Below are positions 8,261-17,643 of a DNA stretch of 49,634 nucleotides, piece by piece. Within the stretch, counting starts at the first letter, position 1. The number at the start of each line of letters is the position of its first letter. The DNA comes from SHAN690 sp040221375 (lineage in GTDB: Bacteria > Bacteroidota > Bacteroidia > Flavobacteriales_G > Salibacteraceae). The notes under the pieces are model-generated. The model had not been told where the DNA came from. It did no database searches and saw only the letters and a program-made list of their open reading frames with translations. The DNA lies in the NCBI GenBank assembly GCA_040221375.1, contig JAVKEP010000084.1, positions 1 to 49,634 of the forward strand. The letters run 5' to 3'. A program made the translations under genes and the position numbers.

Positions 8261-9583
8261 GTGCTATTAATCCAGCATATAAAACAGTTCAAAGATTTGT
8301 ACCTGTACTTCTTGGTCTGGGCTGCAGTAGGTGCGTTTCTTCCAAGGTTCGTTGCTGCGGGCGTAGTTATTTTGAGTTACATCCTTGTACTCCGCACACG
8401 TGATTTGTCCAAAATATTCATCGCCTTTGTGGCTATCTTAATTCTCTCAGACTCCAGAGCGCATGTATTTGATTTTGCCGCCCAGGCCAAAATAGGCTTC
8501 GTTGTATTGTTATTTGGGTACATAATTTTCAATTACCGAAATCTCAGAAGTGTCGATACTAAAATTTTTAGAATATTCCTTCCTTTCTTACTCTTTGCAA
8601 TACTCGCTTCCTTCTGGTCTTCCAGCCTTTTTATTGCCTTACAGAAGTCCATAAGCTATGCATTGATCTACTTTTTAGTTCCGATCGGCTATTCTTCGGC
8701 GGCAGCTGAAGACGAACGATTTCCGCTCGACTTTCTCTGTTTCCTGACCGTATGCCTTGGTATAGGTCTTGTCATCCATGTTTTCAATCCTGCGTTTACA
8801 ACTTTAGGAGGACGATATAGAGGAATTTTAGGAAATCCTAATGGGCTTGGTATATTTCTCACCGTAGTATTTCCCTTATTTTTTCTTATTACTTCTAAGG
8901 TAAAGTCAACGACTGCTGCGTGGCGTTTTGATTATATATTTTATCTATTCTTCTTGGCAAGCCTTCTTCTAACGGGGAGCCGAACGGCTCTTTTTGCGTT
9001 TTTAATACTCGTCTTCTTTCTAAGAGTCCGATACTTGTCAAATACGGTATCTATAATTTTATTCGTTGGACTTGTTTTAGGTTACGAGTACTTTCTTCAA
9101 CAACTTCCGCTTTTGATCAGTACCTTGGGTTTAGAAGAATATCTGCGTGCGGATACACTGAATGAAGGGTCGGGCAGATTCGTAGCATGGGCATTTGCAT
9201 GGGAAAAAATCAATAATGTGTTTTTTGTCGGTGGTGGATTTGGCTATACCGAGTCGTTGTACCAGATTTTTAAGGATGAGTTATCGTTGCTTGGCCATCA
9301 AGGAAATGCTCATAACTCGTATTTGACGTTGTGGTTAGACACAGGCCTGTTGGGGGTTCTCCTATACTTAACAGGGATGCTCAGGCTGGTAATGCTCAGT
9401 TCATCAAAAACCTTGATAGCGCTGCCTTTAATTTATTCCGTTTTGTTTTCGACTAACTTTGAGTCTTGGTTGTCGGCGTCTCTTAATCCCTTCACGAGCT
9501 TATTTATTATCATGTTTACAATTTTGGTGAGCTGGCAATCGCTGCCGAATGACGCCGACGAGTTACTGACAGAAAAGATTTGA
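8261..9583 (+). CDS. O-antigen ligase / polymerase family membrane protein (WaaL/Wzy-like)
   Basis: 440 residues with about twelve membrane helices. Diagnostic Wzy_C elements are visible: RYRGILGNPNGLGIFL near residue 190, LLTGSRTALFAFL near 240, and the large periplasmic loop ending AHNSYLTLWLDTGLLGVLLY near 355, with the conserved histidine of the ligase/polymerase superfamily. It acts in the inner membrane, either polymerising repeat units or moving the glycan to lipid A-core or another acceptor; sequence does not separate the two. Start is GTG at 8261, two bases after the previous stop, so it is translated from the operon message. Confidence 0.85.
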   Translation: MLLIQHIKQFKDLYLYFLVWAAVGAFLPRFVAAGVVILSYILVLRTRDLSKIFIAFVAILILSDSRAHVFDFAAQAKIGFVVLLFGYIIFNYRNLRSVDTKIFRIFLPFLLFAILASFWSSSLFIALQKSISYALIYFLVPIGYSSAAAEDERFPLDFLCFLTVCLGIGLVIHVFNPAFTTLGGRYRGILGNPNGLGIFLTVVFPLFFLITSKVKSTTAAWRFDYIFYLFFLASLLLTGSRTALFAFLILVFFLRVRYLSNTVSIILFVGLVLGYEYFLQQLPLLISTLGLEEYLRADTLNEGSGRFVAWAFAWEKINNVFFVGGGFGYTESLYQIFKDELSLLGHQGNAHNSYLTLWLDTGLLGVLLYLTGMLRLVMLSSSKTLIALPLIYSVLFSTNFESWLSASLNPFTSLFIIMFTILVSWQSLPNDADELLTEKI

Positions 9584-9592
9584 TCATCCGCC

Positions 9593-10642
9593 TTGAGAAT
9601 AGTTGTTTTATATTCAGAGTTGGCTCAGTACACGGTGAGTTGTCTTTCAAAATTGTCATCAGAAGGGCATGACCTACTCCTGGTGCATTGGCCAGTCAAT
9701 AGCGAGGCCCCGTTCACCCTTGACTTGAGTTTTATACCTCAGGTTCTTGTGCGTGGTCAATCGAATTTTGACACGATTTTATCTCGAGTTTTAGCGTTTG
9801 ATCCAGAGGTGATCATGTGCAGTGGATGGATGGATAAGGGCTATCTCAAGATTTGTCGGTCTGTGGGTAAAGATTGCGTTCGAGTCCTGACCTTAGACAA
9901 TAAATGGTCGGGGAGTATCAAGCAGAGAATCGCATCGCTTCTATCGCCTTTTACATTAAAAAATTCCTTCGACAAAGCATTCGTTCCTGGAAAGGAGCAG
10001 AAAGAATATGCCCTAAAGCTAGGTTTTACAGAAGCTGAAATTTCGACGGGATTCTATATTGCCGATCTTCCGTTTTATCAGAGGTTTTATAATGAGTTGA
10101 GCATGAGAGATAAGGCCTCTCGCCCTAAACGTTTTTTGTACTTGGGCAGGTATGTTTCTATCAAGGGCATCTTCGAGCTATGGCATGCTTTCAATGCATT
10201 TAGAATCGAGAATCAGGAGTGGGAACTATGGTGCGTAGGTACAGGGAAGGACTTTGATCAAAAAGTTGAAGCTCCTGGAATTCGACATTTTGGATTCATT
10301 CAGCCGGAAGAAATTTTGCCGATTTTACTCGAAACTTCTGTTTATATCTTGCCCAGTCATTTTGAACCATGGGGTGTTTCAGTACATGAAATGGCCATTT
10401 CAGGTTTTCCAATGCTCCTAAGTAATGAAATTGGGGCTAAAGAATTCTTCTTAGAAGAAGGGAAGAATGGTTGGACCTTTGATCCTCATGATCCTAAGAC
10501 CTTGACCCAACGGATGCTTCAGATTTCGAAGCTCAGCGTAGATCAACTTTCAATACTCGGTGTACATAGTCACGAACTGGGGCTACAACATAACCATGAG
10601 ACATGGTATAATTCCTTTTTACATTTGGTGGCTAATAAGTAA
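9593..10642 (+). CDS. Glycosyltransferase family 4-like
   Basis: 349 residues starting at a TTG (9593) nine bases after the previous stop; the first strand RIVVLYSELAQYTVSCL follows at once, so this start is required. The C-terminal donor domain shows RFLYLGRYVSIKGIFELWHAF and LPSHFEPWGVSVHEMAISGFPMLLS, the usual E-x7-E-type region of GT4 enzymes. The N-terminal domain is short and has a variable acceptor region. Probably adds a sugar to the O-unit; specificity is unknown. Confidence 0.83.
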   Translation: MRIVVLYSELAQYTVSCLSKLSSEGHDLLLVHWPVNSEAPFTLDLSFIPQVLVRGQSNFDTILSRVLAFDPEVIMCSGWMDKGYLKICRSVGKDCVRVLTLDNKWSGSIKQRIASLLSPFTLKNSFDKAFVPGKEQKEYALKLGFTEAEISTGFYIADLPFYQRFYNELSMRDKASRPKRFLYLGRYVSIKGIFELWHAFNAFRIENQEWELWCVGTGKDFDQKVEAPGIRHFGFIQPEEILPILLETSVYILPSHFEPWGVSVHEMAISGFPMLLSNEIGAKEFFLEEGKNGWTFDPHDPKTLTQRMLQISKLSVDQLSILGVHSHELGLQHNHETWYNSFLHLVANK

Positions 10643-10686
10643 GGATCGGAGGTGATAGGCTCACTCAATGATTCACAAAAGAATGA

Positions 10687-11727
10687 ATGTCAGAAAATCA
10701 CCAAATTAAAAACAACATCGTATTCATAGTAGGTAGAGGACGCTCGGGAACGACCCTGCTGGCAAAGATGTTAAATCAACACGACGGATTGTACTTTCCT
10801 CACGAAGGACTTTTCATAATCAATTTAGTGGGTAAGTTTGGCAAGATGACATTCACGTCGGATGCCGACTACAGCATGTTTACCAAGAACCTGTTCTTAG
10901 ACATTCGAATGAGTCGGTGGTTTCGAAGTCCAGATGAATTGATGAACGCTCTTCTGAGCGAACGACCCTTGACCTTTTCTGAGGTATGTCGTTGCGTATA
11001 CCGCACGTCTGCTAAGTCGATCATGGGAAAGGAAAAACTCATCTGGATAGGAGATAAGAACCCGCATTATTCGCTTTGCTTGCCTGAATTGAGAGCCGTT
11101 TTTCCCGACGCTAAGTTCATCGTTTTAACGCGGGATTTCAGGTCGAATATTCGGTCGTTTCTGTCGGTACCGTTTGACTTAGACTCTCCCTATGGACTGG
11201 CTGCTCGTTGGGTCAGTTTTAATACTCGATTGCTCGCGTTCATGAACCAACACCCAGCCGCTTGCTTCCACGTTAAGATGGAGGATTTAGTCAGCAACTC
11301 AAGCGACGAGCTTCGGAAGATTTGCGCGTTTTTGGGGGTTTCATTTGACGCTTCCTTGCTTTCTCCGAAACCATTGCCCAACGAAGAGCCGCTCGATTGG
11401 CACGGAGGATTGCACAAGGCCGTAGACGCATCAAAGGCAGAAGCCACCGCCGATGTCACTCCAGAGTGGGAAAGTTTTTGTCAAGCTAAATGCAGCCAAA
11501 TAGCCGAGCGCTTGGGGTACGAAATCAACTCCAATTCTACTTCGAAAAAAAGTCTGATGGCTGAACTGGAATACTGGAAAGGAATGCACCTTACGTGGAT
11601 CGAAAAACGAATGGATAAGCTTCCTTATCAAGTGCGTCTATATGTTAAGAACAACTACCTCAAGAGTAGAAATGCCTTTACTGAAAACGAGCTTTCTCGA
11701 TCTGAAAGGCACCAACAGGAGCTTTGA
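10687..11727 (+). CDS. Sulfotransferase family protein
   Basis: 346 residues. The PAPS 5' loop is IVFIVGRGRSGTTLLAKML (about 12-30), and KFIVLTRDFRSNIRSFLSV (about 139-157) is the 3'-phosphate site. It resembles the Sulfotransfer_3 type more than the NodH-like enzyme at 5244, so the locus has two distinct sulfotransferases. It is the last gene of the + strand operon; a longer gap (44 bases) separates it from the previous gene and an opposing gene follows 11 bases after its stop. The C-terminal 60 residues are charged and not recognised. Confidence 0.8.
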   Translation: MSENHQIKNNIVFIVGRGRSGTTLLAKMLNQHDGLYFPHEGLFIINLVGKFGKMTFTSDADYSMFTKNLFLDIRMSRWFRSPDELMNALLSERPLTFSEVCRCVYRTSAKSIMGKEKLIWIGDKNPHYSLCLPELRAVFPDAKFIVLTRDFRSNIRSFLSVPFDLDSPYGLAARWVSFNTRLLAFMNQHPAACFHVKMEDLVSNSSDELRKICAFLGVSFDASLLSPKPLPNEEPLDWHGGLHKAVDASKAEATADVTPEWESFCQAKCSQIAERLGYEINSNSTSKKSLMAELEYWKGMHLTWIEKRMDKLPYQVRLYVKNNYLKSRNAFTENELSRSERHQQEL

Positions 11728-11738
11728 TCTTCATGTTC

Positions 11739-12629
11739 TCAAAGTACTTTTTTCTGCTTCAAGATGTATGGTAATCCAACCAAGGCCATGGCCAATCGCT
11801 GTGCATGGTTAAACATAATTGCTGCAAGTACTACGTTCAATTGAATATCCAGGAGCGGCTCCATGAACGTCAAAAAGACTTCCCTAGACCCAACCCCTCC
11901 AATGAAAAGTGGAACCAGGAATGTGAATGTGCTCAATGAAAAGCCAGCTGTGTACTCTATCCAATCGATTCCTGCGATAGCATAAGCATTCAAACACAAA
12001 GCGAGAACACTCAGGCCTTGTATCAAAAGGGAGTATGGAAGCGTCTTGAGCTGTACGATGACGGTATTAGTGAACACGCGGAAGCACAGCAGTGTGCCTA
12101 GAATGGCCACAATAGGCGAGGCGTATATGACATAGGAAATTTCGTCGATCGCCATCAGGCTTGATAAGTAGACGACACCGCAAGTGATGAGCATCAATCC
12201 TATCATCCCGTTGAGGCGGTCGAGTAGGGTAGCGCGTAGTGCATTTTTGACTTTTTCGGAAAACCCATTTGCCCTGAGCCAAACCACTTTGTATCCATCT
12301 CCGCCAAAGCCCCCGGGCAAAATCATGTTGTAGAACAGCCCGATGAAAAAGAGTTTGAAATTGGTCTTATAATCCATCCGTATTTCATGTGCTTCATAAA
12401 ACACACTGATTCTTGCGATGGACAGGAACTTAGATAATACCATGAGTACGAAGGCAAAGAAGATGTAAAGCAAATTGGCCGTCTTCATTTTTGCCCATAA
12501 TTCAGAGAATTCGATGCTGGTTGATACAATCCAAATTGCCAATGCGGTCGCCCCTAACTTCACAATCCATTTAACGTAGCGGTTGTTGAGTCCTCGTTTG
12601 AATGCGTCTAGAAAGGAAGCGAAGTCCAT
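11739..12629 (-). CDS. Flippase-like / lysylphosphatidylglycerol synthase transmembrane-domain protein
   Basis: About 296 residues, eight or so membrane helices. The segment FFIGLFYNMILPGGFGGDGYKV near residues 100-120 is the signature of the LPG_synthase_TM (UPF0104/YbhN) family. These proteins lack the C-terminal aminoacyl-transferase domain of MprF, as here, and are usually annotated as flippase-like; the cargo is unknown. The ATG at 12629 follows an AGG and starts just before the amphipathic N-terminus; a TTG at 12641 adds four residues. It converges with the sulfotransferase gene and diverges from asnB. Confidence 0.82.
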   Translation of the reverse strand: MDFASFLDAFKRGLNNRYVKWIVKLGATALAIWIVSTSIEFSELWAKMKTANLLYIFFAFVLMVLSKFLSIARISVFYEAHEIRMDYKTNFKLFFIGLFYNMILPGGFGGDGYKVVWLRANGFSEKVKNALRATLLDRLNGMIGLMLITCGVVYLSSLMAIDEISYVIYASPIVAILGTLLCFRVFTNTVIVQLKTLPYSLLIQGLSVLALCLNAYAIAGIDWIEYTAGFSLSTFTFLVPLFIGGVGSREVFLTFMEPLLDIQLNVVLAAIMFNHAQRLAMALVGLPYILKQKKVL

Positions 12630-12744
12630 CCTGTAAACCAACTAAAAAAACCGATACCATTAACCGCGCAATGCAGCTCTGAAGAAGAAGTCCATGTAGT
12701 CGAGGTACTGACGCACTTATTTAACAATTGTCTTTCTTTGCTCC

Positions 12745-14607
12745 ATGTGCGGAATCGCGGGTATATTCGGATTAGAGGAGCTTCCAGATGCTTCAAGACG
12801 CGTTCAGATAATGCTGGACAAGCTGGCCCATCGAGGGCCAAATTCGGAAGGTGTTTACGAAGGAAAGAATGCGGTTTTGGGCCACCGAAGGCTCTCCATC
12901 ATTGACTTGTCGGAAGCCGCTAACCAACCCTTTCATTCCCAAGACGGTAGATATGTGCTCATCTATAACGGTGAGCTGTACAATTACAAGGAGGTGCGCG
13001 AGTCATTGGTCAACTACCGATTTTTAACCAACTCTGATTCGGAAGTTGTCATGGCGGCGATGATCGAGTGGGGGCCGGCATGTCTTCAGAAATTCAACGG
13101 AATGTTCGCATTCGCATTTTGGGATAACCATGAAAGCAAGCTGTGGTTGGTCAGGGATCGGCTGGGTATCAAACCGCTCTATTATACACAAGTGGGCAAT
13201 GCGGTGGTGTTCGCATCTGAAGTGAGGTCCATCTTGGCTTCCGGATTGATTTCACCTACATTGGACAAGCATGCTCTGGCTGATTACATGCGCTACCAAA
13301 CGGTTCATGCGCCTAATACCTTGGTCCAAGGCGTGAAAATGGTAGAGGCGGGAAGCTATCTGTTGCTGGAAGACAATGAAGTGCAGAAAAGCGAATATTG
13401 GAAACCATGGCAGACTTATCATGAAGACAAAGACGCCATCGTCATCAAGAAAAACGTAAGAGATCACCTCACCAAGGCGGTCGAGAGGCGGCTTGTTTCT
13501 GACGTGCCCTTCGGAGCATTTCTTTCAGGCGGAATAGATTCTAGCCTCATTGTCGGCGTTATCCGAGAGCGATTGGATTTGCCCATCGACACCTTCAATG
13601 TGTCCTTTGACGAATCCGAATTCAGCGAAGCGAAATACGCGAGAACTATCGCGGATAAGTTTAAGACTGCACATCATGAAGTAGTCCTTCAACCTCAGCG
13701 ATTCTTAGAGTGTTTGCCCGAAGCTTTGGCGGCCATGGATCACCCTTCTGGTGACGGTCCCAACACTTGGATCGTCTCAAAGGAAACCAAAAGCCAGGGC
13801 ATCAGCATGGCCCTTTCTGGCTTGGGTGGCGACGAACTTTTTGGTGGATACGACGTCTTCAAACGCATTCCCTCGATCGCTGATCGGCATTGGATTCTGA
13901 GCTTTCCGGCAGGCCTTCGAGCGATGGTCGGAAACCTGCTCACCGCATTTCGTCCGTCAGTGGCATCGGCTAAGACCAAAGAAATTTTAACCGCTGATTA
14001 CTTCGACCTTGAGCATTTGTACCCCGTTTTTAGAAAGGTGTGGTTGGATGACAAGGTGGGTGGATTGATAGGAAACCCGCTACCCAAAAATCAGGTGCAG
14101 TCCATCATAGCAGAATTAGAACGATTCAATGGATTTGGAACCCTCCCGACCTTGAGTCGAATTGGCATTGCAGAGATGTCGACTTACATGCAAAATGTGC
14201 TTCTGCGCGATACGGATCAAATGTCGATGGCACATGCACTGGAAGTACGGGTGCCCTTCCTCGATCATGAATTGGTGGAGTACGCCATGCACATTCCTGA
14301 TTCCGTCAAGTACCCAACTTCGCCCAAGCAGTTATTGGTTGAAAGCTTTGCTGACCTTCTGCCCCACGAGGTGGTGAATCGTCCGAAAATGGGTTTTGTG
14401 CTTCCGTGGGAACATTGGATGAAGAACGAACTGAAGGATTTTTGCGAAGAACGGCTCCGCTTTTTAGCTTGCACGCCCTATTTTGAGGAAAAGGCAACCC
14501 TTGGGATGTGGCAACGCTTTTTGAAAGGCGATCCCATGGTTTCGTGGTCGCGGATGTGGCCAATGGTTACCCTCGCAGACTGGATGCAAATGAATCATGT
14601 CGAATAA
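12745..14607 (+). CDS. asnB: Asparagine synthase (glutamine-hydrolysing)
   Basis: 620 residues. Cys2 directly after Met1 in MCGIAGIFG is the glutaminase nucleophile, with RGPNSEG, HRRLSIIDLS and YNGELYN in the Ntn domain. The synthetase domain has the ATP pyrophosphatase loop FLSGGIDSSL (SGGIDSS at 261-267) and SGLGGDELFGGYD. It makes asparagine, but AsnB paralogues inside polysaccharide clusters often amidate uronic acids or act on other glycan carboxylates. Its position ahead of three polysaccharide genes suggests the second role, without proof. Its last 11 bases overlap the next gene. A degenerate box (TTTCTTTG) lies five bases before the ATG. Confidence 0.92.
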   Translation: MCGIAGIFGLEELPDASRRVQIMLDKLAHRGPNSEGVYEGKNAVLGHRRLSIIDLSEAANQPFHSQDGRYVLIYNGELYNYKEVRESLVNYRFLTNSDSEVVMAAMIEWGPACLQKFNGMFAFAFWDNHESKLWLVRDRLGIKPLYYTQVGNAVVFASEVRSILASGLISPTLDKHALADYMRYQTVHAPNTLVQGVKMVEAGSYLLLEDNEVQKSEYWKPWQTYHEDKDAIVIKKNVRDHLTKAVERRLVSDVPFGAFLSGGIDSSLIVGVIRERLDLPIDTFNVSFDESEFSEAKYARTIADKFKTAHHEVVLQPQRFLECLPEALAAMDHPSGDGPNTWIVSKETKSQGISMALSGLGGDELFGGYDVFKRIPSIADRHWILSFPAGLRAMVGNLLTAFRPSVASAKTKEILTADYFDLEHLYPVFRKVWLDDKVGGLIGNPLPKNQVQSIIAELERFNGFGTLPTLSRIGIAEMSTYMQNVLLRDTDQMSMAHALEVRVPFLDHELVEYAMHIPDSVKYPTSPKQLLVESFADLLPHEVVNRPKMGFVLPWEHWMKNELKDFCEERLRFLACTPYFEEKATLGMWQRFLKGDPMVSWSRMWPMVTLADWMQMNHVE

Positions 14608-15709
14608 AAAGCGCGTACTCATACTTTCGGATTGGTACGTACCTGGCTTCAAAGCAGGCGGTCCGATCACCTCGGTGCATCGAATGGTTCAACAACTAAA
14701 CGGCTCGTTTGAGTTTTCCATTCTGACGCGAAATACGGATTGGCACGACCCCCATCCCTATGATGTGCCCATTGATGTATGGGTGAAGGCAGATGGGGCG
14801 CTGGTGAAGTACTTGTCCCACCCTTCTGCTTCACGGGTTTGGCAAGAAGTCGAGGCCTCAGAGTACGATGTGCTCTATTTAAATGGAATTTATTCACCTG
14901 TCTTCAATGCCTTTCCTCTGCTCCGTTGCCTGCTTTTTAAAAGTAGAAAGCAAGTGATCGTAGCACCAAGGGGAATGCTGAATGCCAATGCCATTGCATT
15001 AAAGCCATTGAAGAAACGGACGCTACTCTGGTTGTACCGGATTCTCGGAATTGAGAATAAGGTGATTTTTCACAGCACGGGTGAGAAGGAGTCCGCCGCT
15101 ATCCGCTCGGTGTATTCGAATGCCCGAATTGAAGAAGCCGCTAATCTTCCGCCCGTCCCTGATGCCTATCCCGAACAAGAAAGAAACGGAATGCTGTCAG
15201 TAGCCCGAATTAGCCCGGTAAAAAACACCTTGGCGCTATTGAGGGCCTTGGATGGCGAGGCTCACATCGGATTGAAGCTGGTTGGGACGGCAGACGACTC
15301 GAATTATTTGGAACAATGCATCGACATCGTCGATCGGAATGAAGGGATGGAATGGCTCGAGGGGAAGGGACCAGGGGAAATTGAGACATTGTATCGATCG
15401 GCCAAGTTTTTCATTTCGATGACTACCGGTGAAAATTTTGGCCATGCCATCATCGAAGCCCTCTCCAATGGATGTCCTGTGATCATTTCTGACCAGACGC
15501 CTTGGAACGACGTTCTCGAATGCGGAGCAGGTTGGGTGATTCCACTTGTTGATGAGGAAGCGTGGAAGCGAGTCATCGCTGAAGCTTCGTCCATGGAAAA
15601 TGAAGCCTATTTAGCCATGTCGAGAAAGGCAGTAGACTACGTAAAGCGTAAATTTGACGTTGAACAGCTGCGAGAGCAGTACACAAACCTTTTTGGTGCA
15701 ACATACTGA
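14597..15709 (+). CDS. Glycosyltransferase family 4
   Basis: 370 residues. The N-terminal acceptor domain begins KKRVLILSDWYVPGFKAGGP with the GG loop of GT4 enzymes. IVAPRGMLNANAI is characteristic of a WcaI/PelF-like subgroup, and the donor domain shows LSVARISPVKNTLALLRAL and TGENFGHAIIEALSNGCPVIIS with the conserved EALSNG region. Its start overlaps asnB by 11 bases and its end overlaps the WcaF-like gene, so the four genes from 12745 to 16990 form one translationally coupled unit. Confidence 0.88.
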   Translation: MSNKKRVLILSDWYVPGFKAGGPITSVHRMVQQLNGSFEFSILTRNTDWHDPHPYDVPIDVWVKADGALVKYLSHPSASRVWQEVEASEYDVLYLNGIYSPVFNAFPLLRCLLFKSRKQVIVAPRGMLNANAIALKPLKKRTLLWLYRILGIENKVIFHSTGEKESAAIRSVYSNARIEEAANLPPVPDAYPEQERNGMLSVARISPVKNTLALLRALDGEAHIGLKLVGTADDSNYLEQCIDIVDRNEGMEWLEGKGPGEIETLYRSAKFFISMTTGENFGHAIIEALSNGCPVIISDQTPWNDVLECGAGWVIPLVDEEAWKRVIAEASSMENEAYLAMSRKAVDYVKRKFDVEQLREQYTNLFGATY

Positions 15710-16247
15710 CCTTTCTAAGTACGATAACCGCTGGTTTAATCCTGGGGCGGGCACGATAAAGCGGCTGCTGTGGTACGTTACGTCATGGCTTTGCTTTGAG
15801 TCGGGCATCCTTCTACCGTATGCATGGAAGCGCTCGATCCTGCGGTTGTTTGGTGCACTAATTGGAAAAGGTGTGGTGCTCAAGCCATATGTGAAAATCA
15901 AGTATCCCTGGAAGCTTGAAATGGGGGATCATGTTTGGATAGGGGAGCACGTTTGGATCGATAACCTGGATACGGTAAAGATTGGTTCACACGCTTGTAT
16001 TTCCCAAGGGGCGATGATTCTTTCCGGGAACCACGATTATTCAAAGGCAAGTTTTGACTTGATCGTGAAACCAATTGCCGTCGAAAACGGCGCTTGGATT
16101 GGGGCGAAGGCTGTAGTAACACAAGGCACGTCGGTCGGGTCACATGCGGTGCTGACCGTGGCATCGGTAGCATCAGGAACGTTAGCGCCTTATGGAATTT
16201 ATCGAGGGAATCCAGCCACAAAAGTCAAGGAAAGGCTGATCGAATGA
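15696..16247 (+). CDS. WcaF-type colanic-acid acetyltransferase (left-handed beta-helix)
   Basis: About 183 residues of hexapeptide-repeat acyltransferase. DLSKYDNRWFNPGAG at the start is typical of WcaF, followed by LPYAWKRSILRLFGALIGKG, hexapeptide turns from about residue 65, the active-site GNHDYS loop, and GAWIGAKAVVTQGTSVGSHAV. It would O-acetylate a sugar using acetyl-CoA. The GTG at 15696 puts the WcaF N-terminus right after the start and overlaps the preceding GT4 stop; a longer frame to 15654 would add 14 residues not seen in the family. The stop overlaps the next gene's ATG (ATGA). Confidence 0.83.
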   Translation: MQHTDLSKYDNRWFNPGAGTIKRLLWYVTSWLCFESGILLPYAWKRSILRLFGALIGKGVVLKPYVKIKYPWKLEMGDHVWIGEHVWIDNLDTVKIGSHACISQGAMILSGNHDYSKASFDLIVKPIAVENGAWIGAKAVVTQGTSVGSHAVLTVASVASGTLAPYGIYRGNPATKVKERLIE

Positions 16248-16990
16248 AAATTTCCCTCATCACATCCGCCTACAACAGCGCGAGCACCATTCGAGACACC
16301 CTGGCTTCTGTTCGGATGCAGAAAAACGTAAACCTTGAATACATTGTCGTAGATGGGGGCTCGTCGGACGAAACCATGGAGATCGTGGCGGAATTTGATG
16401 ACATCGTTTCTTGTTCCATTAGTGAGCCTGACAATGGGATCTACGACGCGCTCAACAAGGGTTTGTTCCTTGCGACAGGAGATGCGGTTGGATTCTTGCA
16501 TTCAGACGATATGTTTGCCCACGATTTGGTTCTAAAAACCGTAGTGGATGCCTTTACGGCATCCGGAGCAGATGCCGTGTACGGTAACTTGGACTATGTG
16601 CACCGAGAAGACCCCGGTCGGGTGCACCGAAAATGGAGATCCAAACCATTTCAAGTCTCATTGTTTGTACGCGGATGGATGCCGGCCCACCCCACGTTTT
16701 ACTTGAAACGAGAACATTATGAAGCGTATGGAGGCTATGACACTAGCTTTCGTCAGTCAGCGGATTATGAACTGATGCTTCGGATGCTTCTGACACATGA
16801 GCTGAAAGCCGAATACATACCAAATGTGATGATCAAGATGCGCACAGGTGGAGCCAGCAATGCATCCTTCAGCAATCGTTGGAAAGCGAATCAAGAGGAT
16901 GCCAGGGCATGGAAAAAAAATGGAAAAAAAATGAGTTTACTCACCCGCATCAGAAAGCCCTTGTCGAAAATTGCCCAATTCTTTGGATAG
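16244..16990 (+). CDS. Glycosyltransferase family 2 (WcaA/WcaE-like)
   Basis: 248 residues. GT-A domain: MKISLITSAYNSASTI at the N-terminus, YIVVDGGSSDETME (about 35-48), SEPDNGIYDALNKG and the metal-binding HSDD. GWMPAHPTFYLKREHYEAYGG near 145-165 is typical of the WcaA-like subgroup. The C-terminus is basic and lacks membrane helices, unlike the two other GT2 enzymes in the window, so it probably builds a lipid-linked oligosaccharide in the cytoplasm. The ATG at 16244 overlaps the previous stop by four bases; longer frames run through wcaF. Confidence 0.87.
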   Translation: MKISLITSAYNSASTIRDTLASVRMQKNVNLEYIVVDGGSSDETMEIVAEFDDIVSCSISEPDNGIYDALNKGLFLATGDAVGFLHSDDMFAHDLVLKTVVDAFTASGADAVYGNLDYVHREDPGRVHRKWRSKPFQVSLFVRGWMPAHPTFYLKREHYEAYGGYDTSFRQSADYELMLRMLLTHELKAEYIPNVMIKMRTGGASNASFSNRWKANQEDARAWKKNGKKMSLLTRIRKPLSKIAQFFG

Positions 16991-17001
16991 AGCTGGTTTC
17001 C

Positions 17002-17643
17002 TTAAGATTTGGAACATTGAAATGCGAGCGCGTGCTGAAACCTAGACTCGTCTTCGACCGCTTTGAAGCACTCCAATTCGCTGTCATTGAACCGAGCTTC
17101 ACGCACTTCAGAGAATCCCGCTTTCAAGAGTTCATTCCTCGTGGATACAGCATCCCATAAGCTGAGATGCAATGAATTGGCATATTGCCTTTTCAAAGAA
17201 GCGAAGAAACTTCGGTTCCGCACCTCTACGGGGACAGTACCTGTATTCTCCATAAACTTGATCGAGGCCTCAGCTGGAACCAGCTTTTGATTCTCTAAAT
17301 ATTGATGGACCAGCCGCTCAAGATTGGGCATGACCAATCGAAAGATGCCGTTAGGCTTTAGGATGCGATGAGATTGTCTCAACGCTTTCCTAAATTCCTC
17401 AATCGTCAAATGTTCGAGTACATGCGAACAATAGACAGCGTCAGCGCTGTTGTCAGGAAGTGGAAGGCCGGTGACAATGTTGCCATAGCGTACATTATCA
17501 GGAAAGGTGAATCCTTGGACTTTTTTGGCCAATGCACTTCCAATTACAGGAATTTTCTGGATCCGCAAGGTGGGTGACGCGTCAAAGTTTGTCCAAGTGG
17601 TCGGTGCGCTCAGGCCGCATCCGTACTGCACGTATAAGCTCAT
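17002..17643 (-). CDS. SAM-dependent methyltransferase (class I, Methyltransf_11-like)
   Basis: About 213 residues. The sequence YVQYGCGLSAPTTWTNFDAS near the start carries the glycine-rich SAM loop and the acidic residue after strand 2, followed by LPDNSADAVYCSHVLEHL and SHRILKPNGIFRLVMPNLE, the classic motif IV and post-motif strands. Such small methyltransferases next to glycan genes often cap or modify sugars. I took the ATG at 17643; one at 17649 adds two residues. It converges with the GT2 gene (11-base gap), and its start overlaps the end of the secreted-protein gene upstream on the same strand. Confidence 0.82.
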   Translation of the reverse strand: MSLYVQYGCGLSAPTTWTNFDASPTLRIQKIPVIGSALAKKVQGFTFPDNVRYGNIVTGLPLPDNSADAVYCSHVLEHLTIEEFRKALRQSHRILKPNGIFRLVMPNLERLVHQYLENQKLVPAEASIKFMENTGTVPVEVRNRSFFASLKRQYANSLHLSLWDAVSTRNELLKAGFSEVREARFNDSELECFKAVEDESRFQHALAFQCSKS

